Source: Lachnoclostridium sp. An131
GTDB lineage: Bacteria; Bacillota; Clostridia; Lachnospirales; Lachnospiraceae
NCBI RefSeq assembly: GCF_002160825.1
Contig: NZ_NFLI01000011.1
Coordinates: forward strand, 1-64,000
Length of the DNA: 64,000 nucleotides
Direction of reading: 5' to 3'
The position numbers and the translations under genes are program-made. Under the pieces are notes generated by a model. It was not told where the DNA came from. It did no database searches and was given only the letters and a program-made list of their open reading frames with translations. This document shows, piece by piece, positions 8,465-16,501 of the stretch. Within the stretch, counting starts at the first letter, position 1. The number at the start of each line of letters is the position of its first letter.

Positions 8465-9280
8465 CTAGTTTGGTATAAAACTATCAAATATAATAACTTG
8501 GAACACTTTTTTGGCATTTACCAATTCTGTTTGATTTTTGATTGTCCATCCAACATTCTCTACAGGAAAAATCTTTCGACATATTTTATATGAAAATTGA
8601 TTACACCATTGATGATTATAGGCAATAAAATCTGGACGCGACTTAAAATTGAGCATCAAATTTGTAAGAACTATTTTTTCATACCATTTTCTTTTTATTT
8701 TATCTTTAAAATAATCTGTAGATAATTGGCCTCTTAGTATTTCAGGTCTGTTTTTTTTAAACCACTCTACAGCAAATGGATGGAAAGATTCCATGCAATA
8801 AACTCCCGAATACGAATCCATTAGTTCAGCCATCAGTTTTGTCGTACTCTTCCAATCACCTTCCGACTTAATTTCAACAATTAATGGCACTTTCCCCCCT
8901 ATTATCTGTAATACTGTTTCAAACAAAGGTATGTTCTCTTCCGAATTAATTAATTTATATTGCATTAATTCTTTATAAGAACAGTGCATTAGCTTTTTAT
9001 CAACTCCGCACATCCTTTTCAAAGATTCATCATGAAAAACCACTAGTTTATTATCTGTAGTCAATTGAACATCCAACTCGATACCATATCCCATATCAAC
9101 AGCCTTCTGAAAGGCTGGAATTGAATTCTCAGGTATCCCATTTTGATTATCAAACAAACCTCGATGAGCAATATATTGTTGTTCGAATATTTTCATCTGT
9201 TCTCTTCTATTCTTATTGGGAGCAATGCTAAAAAGAAATAATCCTGAAATTATAATCAAACCTATTACAGCTATAATCAC
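8465..9280 (-). CDS. Membrane-anchored glycerophosphodiester phosphodiesterase
   Basis: 271 residues with an N-terminal membrane anchor (VIGLIIISGLFLF). The GDPD signature is clear: YIAHRGLFDNQNGIPENS with the catalytic His-Arg, then GIELDVQLTTDNKLVVFHDE with metal-binding Glu/Asp and the second His. The enzyme family splits glycerophosphodiesters into glycerol-3-phosphate and an alcohol. The GTG start at 9280 has only a poor ribosome site, so it may begin elsewhere. The coding sequence is AT-rich. It sits between two TIR genes, so it may belong to the system (membrane lipid or teichoic-acid remodelling, or immunity) or be a passenger; the sequence does not decide. Confidence 0.85.
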   Translation of the reverse strand: MIIAVIGLIIISGLFLFSIAPNKNRREQMKIFEQQYIAHRGLFDNQNGIPENSIPAFQKAVDMGYGIELDVQLTTDNKLVVFHDESLKRMCGVDKKLMHCSYKELMQYKLINSEENIPLFETVLQIIGGKVPLIVEIKSEGDWKSTTKLMAELMDSYSGVYCMESFHPFAVEWFKKNRPEILRGQLSTDYFKDKIKRKWYEKIVLTNLMLNFKSRPDFIAYNHQWCNQFSYKICRKIFPVENVGWTIKNQTELVNAKKVFQVIIFDSFIPN

Positions 9281-9318
9281 GGCGTAATCAATCCCTTTCT
9301 CTATTAATCTCTTTGATA

Positions 9319-10410
9319 TTAATGTTTCATTAGAATAGATTCTCGAATTAATTTCACAAAATCTTTTTCAGGTTTTAAAATCGATCTAGGAGGTCTTTCT
9401 TTAAAATCTCCTGAATTCAAATATATACACACCCCTCTCCCATATTCTCGTGAAAAAACTAGTGGAATACCGTCTTCAGTCTCAAAATATATCTCTACAT
9501 CTTCCGCCAAATCTCCCCAACATATCTCAGCATCATGAAGATCAAACTCTTCTGGAAGAGATGAAAATGCCCCTTCTTCTAAACATTCTGAAGTTTTTTT
9601 GTAATGAACAGTGTCTATTTGCTTAAAATAAGCAATTTTACACCCATACATGTTTTGAAGAAGTTCGTTTTTTGTTCGTCGATATATGACATCATGCGCA
9701 CTTATTAGTTTTCCGCCCCTTCTTACATATTCTGTAAGAGCCATGTTGATTCGTTGTACCGCTATGCTATTTGTCGAAAATTTAGTACAATCTGTAATAA
9801 TTAGTATAATTGAATGTACCACCCCTAAATTTTTAGTTAAAATTTCTAATGGATCATCTAAAATTTCCACATAAAAATTATCACCCAATTCTAATTTTCC
9901 TACGATTTTTTCTATATTAGCATTATCAAAATCCCCCCAAAATAAAATGTGTTTTAACGACATATCTGAATCTATATTTTGAACCGGCTTTGATGTAGTA
10001 GTTAGATACTTTACTATTTTCATCATTACACCATCAAAAAAATCAAATGTGACTGCTACACCGTTATAATTCTTCAATTCCAGCATCTCTTCTGGCATTG
10101 TATCTGGCCAATCAAATCCTTTCATCATAACAGGAATAATATTCTTCCCTTTTTTTAATGCATAGATAATTTCCAGTCTGAGCCAATCATTTTCGTCAAT
10201 ACATCTATCTAATGCCCTCGGCGGTAGAACCACCAGGATATCCTCACAAACATCTATTACCTCCAATAGCTTTGTATTAAATTTCCCTGAAGTCAAAGAT
10301 TCCATATCATAAAACACTTTATATCCTGCTGCAGATAAACGTTCATTAATAAGATAGGCTAAAGCTTCTCCACCTTCTCTTCTATAACTTATAAAAATTT
10401 GATAAGACAT
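9319..10410 (-). CDS. TIR-domain protein with ThuA/GATase-like C-terminus
   Basis: 363 residues. The TIR domain spans about 1-135: YQIFISYRREGGEALAYLI, VFYDMESLTSGKFNTKLLE, and the putative catalytic Glu in WLRLEIIYAL at residue 80. The C-terminal ~200 residues resemble the trehalose-utilisation ThuA/class I glutamine amidotransferase-like fold: LDDPLEILTKNLGVVHSIIL, TEYVRRGGKLISAHD and EYGRGVCIYLNSGDF. ATG at 10410 is preceded by GGGAGGATACG. It lies immediately downstream of a WXG100-toxin gene, where an immunity or sensor gene might be expected. The TIR call is strong; the ThuA-like assignment is moderate and its ligand unknown. Confidence 0.75.
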   Translation of the reverse strand: MSYQIFISYRREGGEALAYLINERLSAAGYKVFYDMESLTSGKFNTKLLEVIDVCEDILVVLPPRALDRCIDENDWLRLEIIYALKKGKNIIPVMMKGFDWPDTMPEEMLELKNYNGVAVTFDFFDGVMMKIVKYLTTTSKPVQNIDSDMSLKHILFWGDFDNANIEKIVGKLELGDNFYVEILDDPLEILTKNLGVVHSIILIITDCTKFSTNSIAVQRINMALTEYVRRGGKLISAHDVIYRRTKNELLQNMYGCKIAYFKQIDTVHYKKTSECLEEGAFSSLPEEFDLHDAEICWGDLAEDVEIYFETEDGIPLVFSREYGRGVCIYLNSGDFKERPPRSILKPEKDFVKLIRESILMKH

Positions 10411-10491
10411 CGTATCCTCCCATACCTAAATTGTTCTTTGCTACAACTTATTATCTATCATATGTTAAAAAACATCACAGCTAAAATCAAG

Positions 10492-11394
10492 CTACTGTTT
10501 CCGTTTAATAACGCTTGTTACTTTAACTGGAATCATTCCATTCACTGCCTGTGCAGCCAATTCACGATGTCGCCCATTGTCTTTAAAAACATAAAAACCA
10601 TCCGCTTTGCTGACTTCACGAGGATTTCGAAAATATATATCTACACAATTTTCCAGTTCAGGTCTATCAGCTGCTATTTCATCGCATGACTTTCCAGCAT
10701 CCAGCAGCATCTTTACCTCTGGAATCTGCCTCGCAATTTTCTCAAAGGTTTTCTGTGTCCCGCCTTCCCATCTTCCCCAGAATCTTTCAGGATTCTTGAT
10801 ATCGCCTTCTCCAAGAGGAATTCCCTCGATATCTTTTGCACAAATAAATTCAGTTTGCGGCTCTTCACAGTATTCTTCCGTATATTTTTCGGACATATTC
10901 TCCCAATAATCCTTGAATTTATCATGCTGGTTACCGCATATAAAATATCGATCCGTATTCAGGCTGTCCTTCACAGCAATCAGCCCTTCACCAAAGGAAA
11001 TTGTTTTTTCATTGTCTTTATTGTTCGTATCATTTGAAAATATTTTTGAAAACAATCCTTTGCTCTTTGAAGCAGTTTTCTCTTCAAAAGACGGCTGGCA
11101 GACGAAAGCTTTTTGAATTTTGTCATTTTCTAAAATCTCTTCATATCCTTCCGCTACTTCGTTCAATGTTTTTGACATTTCACTAACCGTTCCTGTACTA
11201 TGACGCAATTGGTGTGTGATGTCAAAAAGCTCAGCATTTAATGAAGTTTTATGTGGTCCCAATAATTCCTCATAATTGTCAGATATCAGCTTTATCTCTG
11301 ATACCAATTCCAATATCTTATCGATTGCTTTCAAAGATGAGCAGGCCATAGCGCGTAAGGATTGGATACCCTCTTCATTCACAGAATATTTCAA
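10492..11394 (-). CDS. WXG100-like protein fused to a ParB-like domain (putative exported toxin)
   Basis: 300 residues. The first ~95 are helical and clearly homologous to the 99-residue protein at 12340-12639: both begin MKY-VNEEG and share LGPHK-SL, VAE-Y and NDK/NDV landmarks. After a linker of ~60 residues the C-terminus ends in a ParB/sulfiredoxin-like segment (GFYVFKDNGRHRELAAQAV), a motif known from polymorphic toxins. The start is TTG at 11394, with GGTGGAG 5 nt before it, and aligns with the ATG of the homologue. This is the layout of a type VII substrate: N-terminal secretion module plus variable C-terminal effector. Toxicity and nuclease or other activity are not shown by sequence alone. 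Confidence 0.68.
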   Translation of the reverse strand: MKYSVNEEGIQSLRAMACSSLKAIDKILELVSEIKLISDNYEELLGPHKTSLNAELFDITHQLRHSTGTVSEMSKTLNEVAEGYEEILENDKIQKAFVCQPSFEEKTASKSKGLFSKIFSNDTNNKDNEKTISFGEGLIAVKDSLNTDRYFICGNQHDKFKDYWENMSEKYTEEYCEEPQTEFICAKDIEGIPLGEGDIKNPERFWGRWEGGTQKTFEKIARQIPEVKMLLDAGKSCDEIAADRPELENCVDIYFRNPREVSKADGFYVFKDNGRHRELAAQAVNGMIPVKVTSVIKRKQ

Positions 11395-11432
11395 TATACT
11401 CCACCAGCCTTATCATTGAATTTAAAAACCTG

Positions 11433-11594
11433 TTAATAATCAGTATTTATATCTCCCGCTTGTATTTCCTCTCCTGTTTCCAATGCTGAAACCACAGCAT
11501 TAATAATCGTTTCATCCGAAGCGCCTAAAAATAAAAAATACGGGAAACCACCAAACTTTTCTATATAAGCATCAATCGCCTTTTCTCTTGTCAC
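11433..11594 (-). CDS. Small acidic protein, 53 residues, between two WXG100-toxin genes
   Basis: GTG at 11594-11592, stop TAA at 11435-11433. AGGAGGA lies about 9 nt before the GTG, overlapping the last codons of the metalloprotease frame. The product begins MTREKAIDAYIEKFGGFPY (GTG read as Met), has FLFLGASDETIINAVV in the middle and is acidic at the C-terminus; no signal peptide or membrane segment. Its position directly after the metalloprotease makes it a candidate immunity protein, chaperone or export adaptor. No family was recognised with certainty. Confidence 0.65.
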   Translation of the reverse strand: MTREKAIDAYIEKFGGFPYFLFLGASDETIINAVVSALETGEEIQAGDINTDY

Positions 11595-11599
11595 TTATA

Positions 11600-12250
11600 T
11601 CATCCTCCTATAATTCGATGCACAATATCTACGGCACGGGGAAACATTTTTTTGATAATCTGATAGCTTTTTTCATTTGACGCGGCTCCGTCTAAGGTTT
11701 CTGCAAAAAACTCTTTATTAGGCAGGCGGTTATCCCAGTATGATCGGCCATGTCCTACTCCTAAAGGATATGATATTCCTGTCATACTTTCCAGTATATC
11801 AGATACGCTTGCCACATCCATGATTGTCCACTGATTATCGTCCATTTCCTTTTTGATAAATTCAATCAATTCTATATCCGTCTTATCGCCTTTTAAAGAA
11901 TCAAAATCCTGCTTGATTGCATCGTATAAAGCATTATTTCCCCATGTTTCAGAAACAGGCCTCCCATTCCCCATAACATAATCTATATTATGTCCAAACT
12001 CGTGAAAAGCTGTCTGATACGGTTTATGTATTATGCTTCCCCGCATAACTTCAGCGCTATTAAAAGAAACTCCCTGGCCATGAGCATAAAAGGCTCCTCC
12101 GGAAGTATAATTTGCTTCGTATACCACCAAATGACCTTCATATTTCTCATACAAGGCTTTCACATCGGAATGTTTACAATTTCCCAAAATATTTTTCAAT
12201 CCCGTTATAAACTCAGAGCTTAATTTTTCAGACAAATTTCCAGAGCTCAC
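11600..12250 (-). CDS. HExxH metalloprotease domain, reading-frame extension of a WXG100 protein
   Basis: 216 residues if counted from GTG 12250, but that GTG has no ribosome site. The frame stays open upstream through a 30-codon Ala/Gly/Ser-rich linker to the stop codon of the WXG100 gene at 12340, where it is offset by -1. A joined product would be about 346 residues: WXG100, linker, protease. The zinc motif HEFGH is at residues 83-87 of the short form, followed by a second glutamate in NKEFFAETLDG near 182, a gluzincin-type arrangement. The paralogue at 10492-11394 carries its effector in frame with the same N-terminal module, supporting the fusion. It is probably an exported toxin; a simple frame-breaking mutation remains possible. 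Confidence 0.72.
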   Translation of the reverse strand: MSSGNLSEKLSSEFITGLKNILGNCKHSDVKALYEKYEGHLVVYEANYTSGGAFYAHGQGVSFNSAEVMRGSIIHKPYQTAFHEFGHNIDYVMGNGRPVSETWGNNALYDAIKQDFDSLKGDKTDIELIEFIKKEMDDNQWTIMDVASVSDILESMTGISYPLGVGHGRSYWDNRLPNKEFFAETLDGAASNEKSYQIIKKMFPRAVDIVHRIIGG

Positions 12251-12339
12251 AGGTGCTGCCGAACCATTATTCTCAGCTCCGGCTGCTGCGCCGCCCGCTT
12301 TCCCCGCAGAAGCGGCGCCGCCGGCTGCAGCGGAGCCAG

Positions 12340-12351
12340 TTATTTTCCCCC
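12340..12351 (-). promoter_or_regulatory. Putative -1 frameshift site GGGAAAA + stop
   Basis: On the minus strand the WXG100 frame ends GGG GGA AAA TAA, containing the canonical slippery heptamer G GGA AAA (12349-12343) with the stop immediately after. A -1 slip enters the linker-metalloprotease frame. A purine-rich Shine-Dalgarno-like stretch (AAAGGGG, 12360-12354) lies just upstream. A GC-rich segment that can form CCGC/GCGG hairpins begins about 10 nt downstream. Polymerase slippage on G5/A4 or an assembly indel would give the same picture. Confidence 0.55.
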
Positions 12352-12639
12352 TGCCCCTTTAAACACATCATTTCCTATCACTTCAGCGTAGGCTTCTGCA
12401 ACCTCGTCTAATTTTTCCGCTACTCCTTCTGCAGGTTCTGACGCCTTTTTTAAGCTTTCTTCGATATCCGCAAGCGCGTCGTCAAGAGATGCTTTATGAG
12501 GTCCTAATGTATTCTGATTGCCGTCTGCTGTCTGCTTCACAGAAGATACCAGTGTATTCATTGTTTCAATGGCATTCCTGATTTCGTCAGACATTTTTTT
12601 CATCGCCTGTACTCCCTCTTCATTAACAGCGTATTTCAT
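12340..12639 (-). CDS. WXG100-like secretion module, 99 residues
   Basis: A short all-helical protein starting MKYAVNEEGVQAMKKM, with a central helix break (QNTLGPHKASLDD) in place of the classical Trp-X-Gly, and ending in GAGGK at the frameshift site. Size and two-helix hairpin pattern fit the WXG100/Esx superfamily. ATG at 12639 follows GGGGAGGG by 6 nt. It is homologous to the N-terminus of the ParB-like fusion downstream. Together with the -1 frame it can be extended into the metalloprotease, so the cell might make both a short module and a long effector. Confidence 0.72.
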   Translation of the reverse strand: MKYAVNEEGVQAMKKMSDEIRNAIETMNTLVSSVKQTADGNQNTLGPHKASLDDALADIEESLKKASEPAEGVAEKLDEVAEAYAEVIGNDVFKGAGGK

Positions 12640-12653
12640 ATATTACCCTCCCC

Positions 12654-12935
12654 TCAGTCAAATGAATCTGCTTTTGCGGCAGCTTCCCTGATATCCTCCA
12701 TCTGTTCGCTCAGAGCCTGCGCAATACGGTTAATTGCCTCAAAATTATCTCTGATGCTGCGAATGCAGGATTGCAGCGCCGCATTACTTTTCTGAGCCGC
12801 CGGATCATTGTCTGTGTTATCCACACAATCCTGCCCTGCTTTTTCCATCACTGTACACTGTTCCTCTGCTTCAGATAAAAAATTCTGCAAAGCATTAATC
12901 ATTTCCTCATAACTTTGTTCATCTGCATATGCCAT
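12654..12935 (-). CDS. WXG100-like protein, 93 residues
   Basis: It begins MAYADEQSYEEMINALQNF and is entirely helical and acidic, with no signal peptide and no clear WXG triplet. It lies directly after the EssC/FtsK-like ATPase gene, the usual place for a cognate Esx protein. ATG at 12935 has AGGAGG 8 nt upstream; an upstream GTG at 12953 overlaps that site and is rejected. It may be the secreted partner of the longer WXG100 effectors by forming a heterodimer; that is inference from the family. Confidence 0.68.
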   Translation of the reverse strand: MAYADEQSYEEMINALQNFLSEAEEQCTVMEKAGQDCVDNTDNDPAAQKSNAALQSCIRSIRDNFEAINRIAQALSEQMEDIREAAAKADSFD

Positions 12936-12963
12936 AAAACATACCTCCTGCACATTTCTTATT

Positions 12964-15900
12964 TTAATTCTCTGTGTATGGACTTACCACAATACCTTTT
13001 TCATCAATATACCAGCCATCCCAGCCAATTCCTTTATGAAGGTACGGACGGAAAGAAAATTTTTCAATCGTGTCGTCAAACTGACAGATATGAATGGGAA
13101 GCAAGCTTGCTATTTTATTTCCAAATAAATTACGGGAATCCTCTGCAGACATTTGAAAAGCCATTCTATATCTGAAATAATCCGCCTTTAGTCCGCATTG
13201 CTTCAAATCAGAAAGATCTGTCAAATTCATCATAAAGTGATATCCCAATCTGCTTCCCTGCTTTACAACATAGACAAAATCTTCTTGGGCATTATAAGCA
13301 CCGGAAACACTGCTTTTTCCAGATTCATTTTCCTTATTGCTTTCCTTCTGCTCCTCTGCGCTGTCGGAAATATGTATACTTTCCTGTAGAATTTTGTCTA
13401 TACCGTATTCTTCACGGAATTTTTTTTCAGCTTCCGACAGATAGATTTTTATCTCTTCCTCTGTTTTGCCGGAGGCTTTTGCTTCACGCTTTAGTTTGAT
13501 GCGTTTCATTACCCACGCCTGAGCATATTGCTGCTTTAACTCTTCTTCTTTCGTAGAAACTACCGCTCCTTTCTCTTCAAAGCTCTTCCTTACTTCAGTA
13601 ATTGACAAGCTCTTTTTTCCCTCAAAAGCTGTATTATTTCCTTCTGCAAAATCAAAATCTATACAGATCCGTTCCATTCCTATCATTACAATGAGTTCAT
13701 TCGACTGCTTTCTGTCAGAAATATTTTTTTTCAGTTCCCGGATTGCGTCGCATACTGCGTCTATGTCTTCAAAAATATGAATATCATTTTCTGCAAAAAC
13801 ATTCTTATAGGCTTTGTAAAGACGGTTTTTTCCATATGCCCATATCTGTACTCTGCCTTTTTGAAGCAAAAAAGACTTTATGGAAGAAAGCAGCACAGAG
13901 GCCGCGCACTGCTGCTCTGCCGTTCTCGCAATAAGCAGAAGATTTTCCCTTGTTTCGCTGGAAAGCACTGCAAATTTATTTTTCACCATTAATCTTGGTG
14001 TACCAAAGGAAACGAAAACCTCGTCGCCATCCAGATCATTTCCGCCCATTTTCTTCTCTGATTTTACATCAGACAAAAATTCTGCGCTGTAAAATGCATT
14101 ATAAGAATTTCCATCGACAAGCACGGGATGCTTGTCAGTATAACTGTTTATGTCGGACGGGTCATATCCGGCGACTGCATGCATAGACTGACTAATGCGC
14201 TGGATCATCTCGTCTCTTGGAGCATAATCTTCAAAATACATAACCAGAAATCTTTTTACCTGCGGTGGTTTATCTGCTCCACTTCTAAACTTTACCAGCG
14301 CATAATGTGGAGGCAGCGCATCTATCCAGTTTCGTACCTGCTCCGTTTTTAAACTGGCTGAAAGCTCAAGTGTTTCGCTGATTTCTTCTTTGGTTCCTTT
14401 CATAGCAATGCGCTGCTGAATCTGCGCGCGTGCTGTAGAAGTAAGCCCTGCGACGCCTGTTGTAAATGTCTGGCTGGAAAAAAGAAATTTAATTCCAAGC
14501 GCTGCGCCTTTTGCCAGAATATTTTGCAATCTCAGTTTATAAATCGGCGACTCTGCAATCGACTGAGACATAATAGAAAACTCATCTAAAATTACAAAAA
14601 TAACAGGCAATGGCTTATCCAATGTTTTTGGATCAATCTGATCCAGTCTTTGCTTTCCCAGACGGGAAAAAAGCTGCTGCCTCTCCATCATCTTTTCTGT
14701 CAGCTTATCAATCAGGTCATAGACCAGCTCTGTCGACTCATCCAGCAGAATGTATTTCACATGAGGCGGCAGATGAGTCATATAGCGTTTAAACTCCAGC
14801 TGCTTGAAATCTGCCAGCCACAGCTCCACATTATCCGGATGATAATTGCGTATCAATCCTGCTATCAGGGTGTGCAGAAGCGTCGATTTACCGGAGCGGG
14901 AAGCGCCCACCAGATAAGCTGCAAAATTTTCGTTTTCAAAAGATACAAAATGGGCTTTATCCTTACTGTCAATACCAAACGGAAGCTCTATTTTTTTGTA
15001 TTCCCGCGTGTAAGGCGGAAGCTCCGTCAGCGAATACCTCTTCGTATATTCGTTTCCTATCTCTTGTTTTTCTATTTTATGCTTCCTGTAGGAATCTACA
15101 AAGCCGGAAGACAGGTCGTCATTGAAGACATACCATGTAAAGGGCAGAGGCTGGCTGTCTGCAAAGCAGATAACTGTCCTGGAAGCCGATATCTGAATAT
15201 CTATCGCTTTGTGCGTAGCATACTCAGGAAGCTCATACTGCTCGCTTTTTCCCTCTTCGCCTCTTTTCTGATAGGAAACAACAATAAATGAGACTCCGTA
15301 TCTTTCATAATTTGTCATAATTCGAAGAAGAAGCTCTCTGTTTTTCCCGGTATAGGCCCTTGGCCATCCATAAACAATCAGGGTCGTCAGGGGAAGCGCA
15401 TGCTCCGGCTGGCTGGAAGAAACCGCATCGTTATATTCTCTTACAGAATCGTACTCCCCCAGCTTTTCATCAATATCTGCAAATGAAAACACAATATCTT
15501 CCAGTGCCTGCGTCAACAGCTCCGGATTTCTCGGGATCTGCGCCAAAGCAAAAGAATTTTCAAGCTGTTTCAGCGAACCAAGAGAACTGGCATTATAACG
15601 CACAGCATCCAGTACATATATTTTCTGCTTCCCGGCAGCGCTGCTGTTGATCAGATTCAGCATCAGGTTCTGCAGCCCTCTGTCCAGATAGCGGTCTCTG
15701 GTCGGAGCGCACTGGATTGTCATTACAAATTCCTCATCTGCCGGAATCTCGACAGGAAGCAGGATACGCTTTCCTGAAATATCATAAAATTCTTCCAGCC
15801 TGCCTTTAAAAAACTCCTGACAGTCTGTATGCAAATCGAATCTGGCCAGATAAGCGCCTGGGGAAATGAAATCCTTTGTCTCTTTCTGCGCTAAGAATTC

Positions 15901-16482
15901 CTGTGGCGATTCCTTATACCAGTATTGTCGATTGGCGTTTTTTACCTCATCCAGAAACTCTCTCAGCTCCTCGCTTTTACCATATTCATCCAGTTCGCTC
16001 TGAAGCTCTGAAAGCTCTTTCTCCAGACTGCCCATCCGAATCCCCGCATCCGAGGTCTGCTGTTCCCTGAGCTTTTCGATCCTCTCAGTAAATTCCTTTT
16101 TCTTCTTCATCAGGAAGCATTCATCGCACTTGGCTACCACAAATACTCTCTGAGCATAGGGATCGTTGCCGGAGGCCGGGTCAATCATCATGGCCCAGTT
16201 TCTCAGCCTATTCAAATTTACACGATAATTCTCAGGGGCCTCGATTGTGAGGACATTCTGGCTGCTGAGATTCTTCTTTGCCAGCTCCTGAAAGCCTCTG
16301 ATTTTCAGCAGGTATTCTTCTATCTTTTCTATCTGTCCGGAAAGCCTCTCGATACGCCGGGAGAGCTCTGTATCAGTCTCTCCAATTCCTGAAATCTCCG
16401 TTTCGATTTCTCTTATCCTGGATATTTTTTCTTCTGCTTTTGCAAAGATCTGTTTATAATGTTCCATTAATGAAGCTGCCAT
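12964..16482 (-). CDS. FtsK/SpoIIIE (EssC-like) ATPase of a type VII-like system
   Basis: 1172 residues. N-terminal ~190 residues are coiled coil. A first FtsK/SpoIIIE domain has Walker A VGASRSGKST near residue 525 and Walker B PVIFVILDEF near 630. A second, degenerate module follows (LLLIARTAEQQCAASVLL near 845, NELIVMIGMER near 930). No membrane segment or FHA domain is evident, unlike EssC, so it must dock on other membrane proteins. It is flanked by WXG100 genes downstream and the 1429-residue membrane protein upstream with a 19-bp gap. Its likely role is powering export of the WXG100 proteins; DNA translocation is less likely in this context. Confidence 0.82.
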   Translation of the reverse strand: MAASLMEHYKQIFAKAEEKISRIREIETEISGIGETDTELSRRIERLSGQIEKIEEYLLKIRGFQELAKKNLSSQNVLTIEAPENYRVNLNRLRNWAMMIDPASGNDPYAQRVFVVAKCDECFLMKKKKEFTERIEKLREQQTSDAGIRMGSLEKELSELQSELDEYGKSEELREFLDEVKNANRQYWYKESPQEFLAQKETKDFISPGAYLARFDLHTDCQEFFKGRLEEFYDISGKRILLPVEIPADEEFVMTIQCAPTRDRYLDRGLQNLMLNLINSSAAGKQKIYVLDAVRYNASSLGSLKQLENSFALAQIPRNPELLTQALEDIVFSFADIDEKLGEYDSVREYNDAVSSSQPEHALPLTTLIVYGWPRAYTGKNRELLLRIMTNYERYGVSFIVVSYQKRGEEGKSEQYELPEYATHKAIDIQISASRTVICFADSQPLPFTWYVFNDDLSSGFVDSYRKHKIEKQEIGNEYTKRYSLTELPPYTREYKKIELPFGIDSKDKAHFVSFENENFAAYLVGASRSGKSTLLHTLIAGLIRNYHPDNVELWLADFKQLEFKRYMTHLPPHVKYILLDESTELVYDLIDKLTEKMMERQQLFSRLGKQRLDQIDPKTLDKPLPVIFVILDEFSIMSQSIAESPIYKLRLQNILAKGAALGIKFLFSSQTFTTGVAGLTSTARAQIQQRIAMKGTKEEISETLELSASLKTEQVRNWIDALPPHYALVKFRSGADKPPQVKRFLVMYFEDYAPRDEMIQRISQSMHAVAGYDPSDINSYTDKHPVLVDGNSYNAFYSAEFLSDVKSEKKMGGNDLDGDEVFVSFGTPRLMVKNKFAVLSSETRENLLLIARTAEQQCAASVLLSSIKSFLLQKGRVQIWAYGKNRLYKAYKNVFAENDIHIFEDIDAVCDAIRELKKNISDRKQSNELIVMIGMERICIDFDFAEGNNTAFEGKKSLSITEVRKSFEEKGAVVSTKEEELKQQYAQAWVMKRIKLKREAKASGKTEEEIKIYLSEAEKKFREEYGIDKILQESIHISDSAEEQKESNKENESGKSSVSGAYNAQEDFVYVVKQGSRLGYHFMMNLTDLSDLKQCGLKADYFRYRMAFQMSAEDSRNLFGNKIASLLPIHICQFDDTIEKFSFRPYLHKGIGWDGWYIDEKGIVVSPYTEN

Positions 16483-16501
16483 GGAGTTCCGCTCCCCCCT
16501 T

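Noticed and set aside
11600-12639. Reading the WXG100/metalloprotease pair simply as a pseudogene
   Set aside because: The protease frame is intact to the end, keeps HExxH and a second Glu, and the break sits exactly on a canonical slippery heptamer; decay cannot be excluded but is not the best reading.
12964-16482. ATPase as a DNA translocase for conjugation or an integrative element
   Set aside because: No relaxase, coupling or integrase gene is near, and WXG100 genes follow directly.
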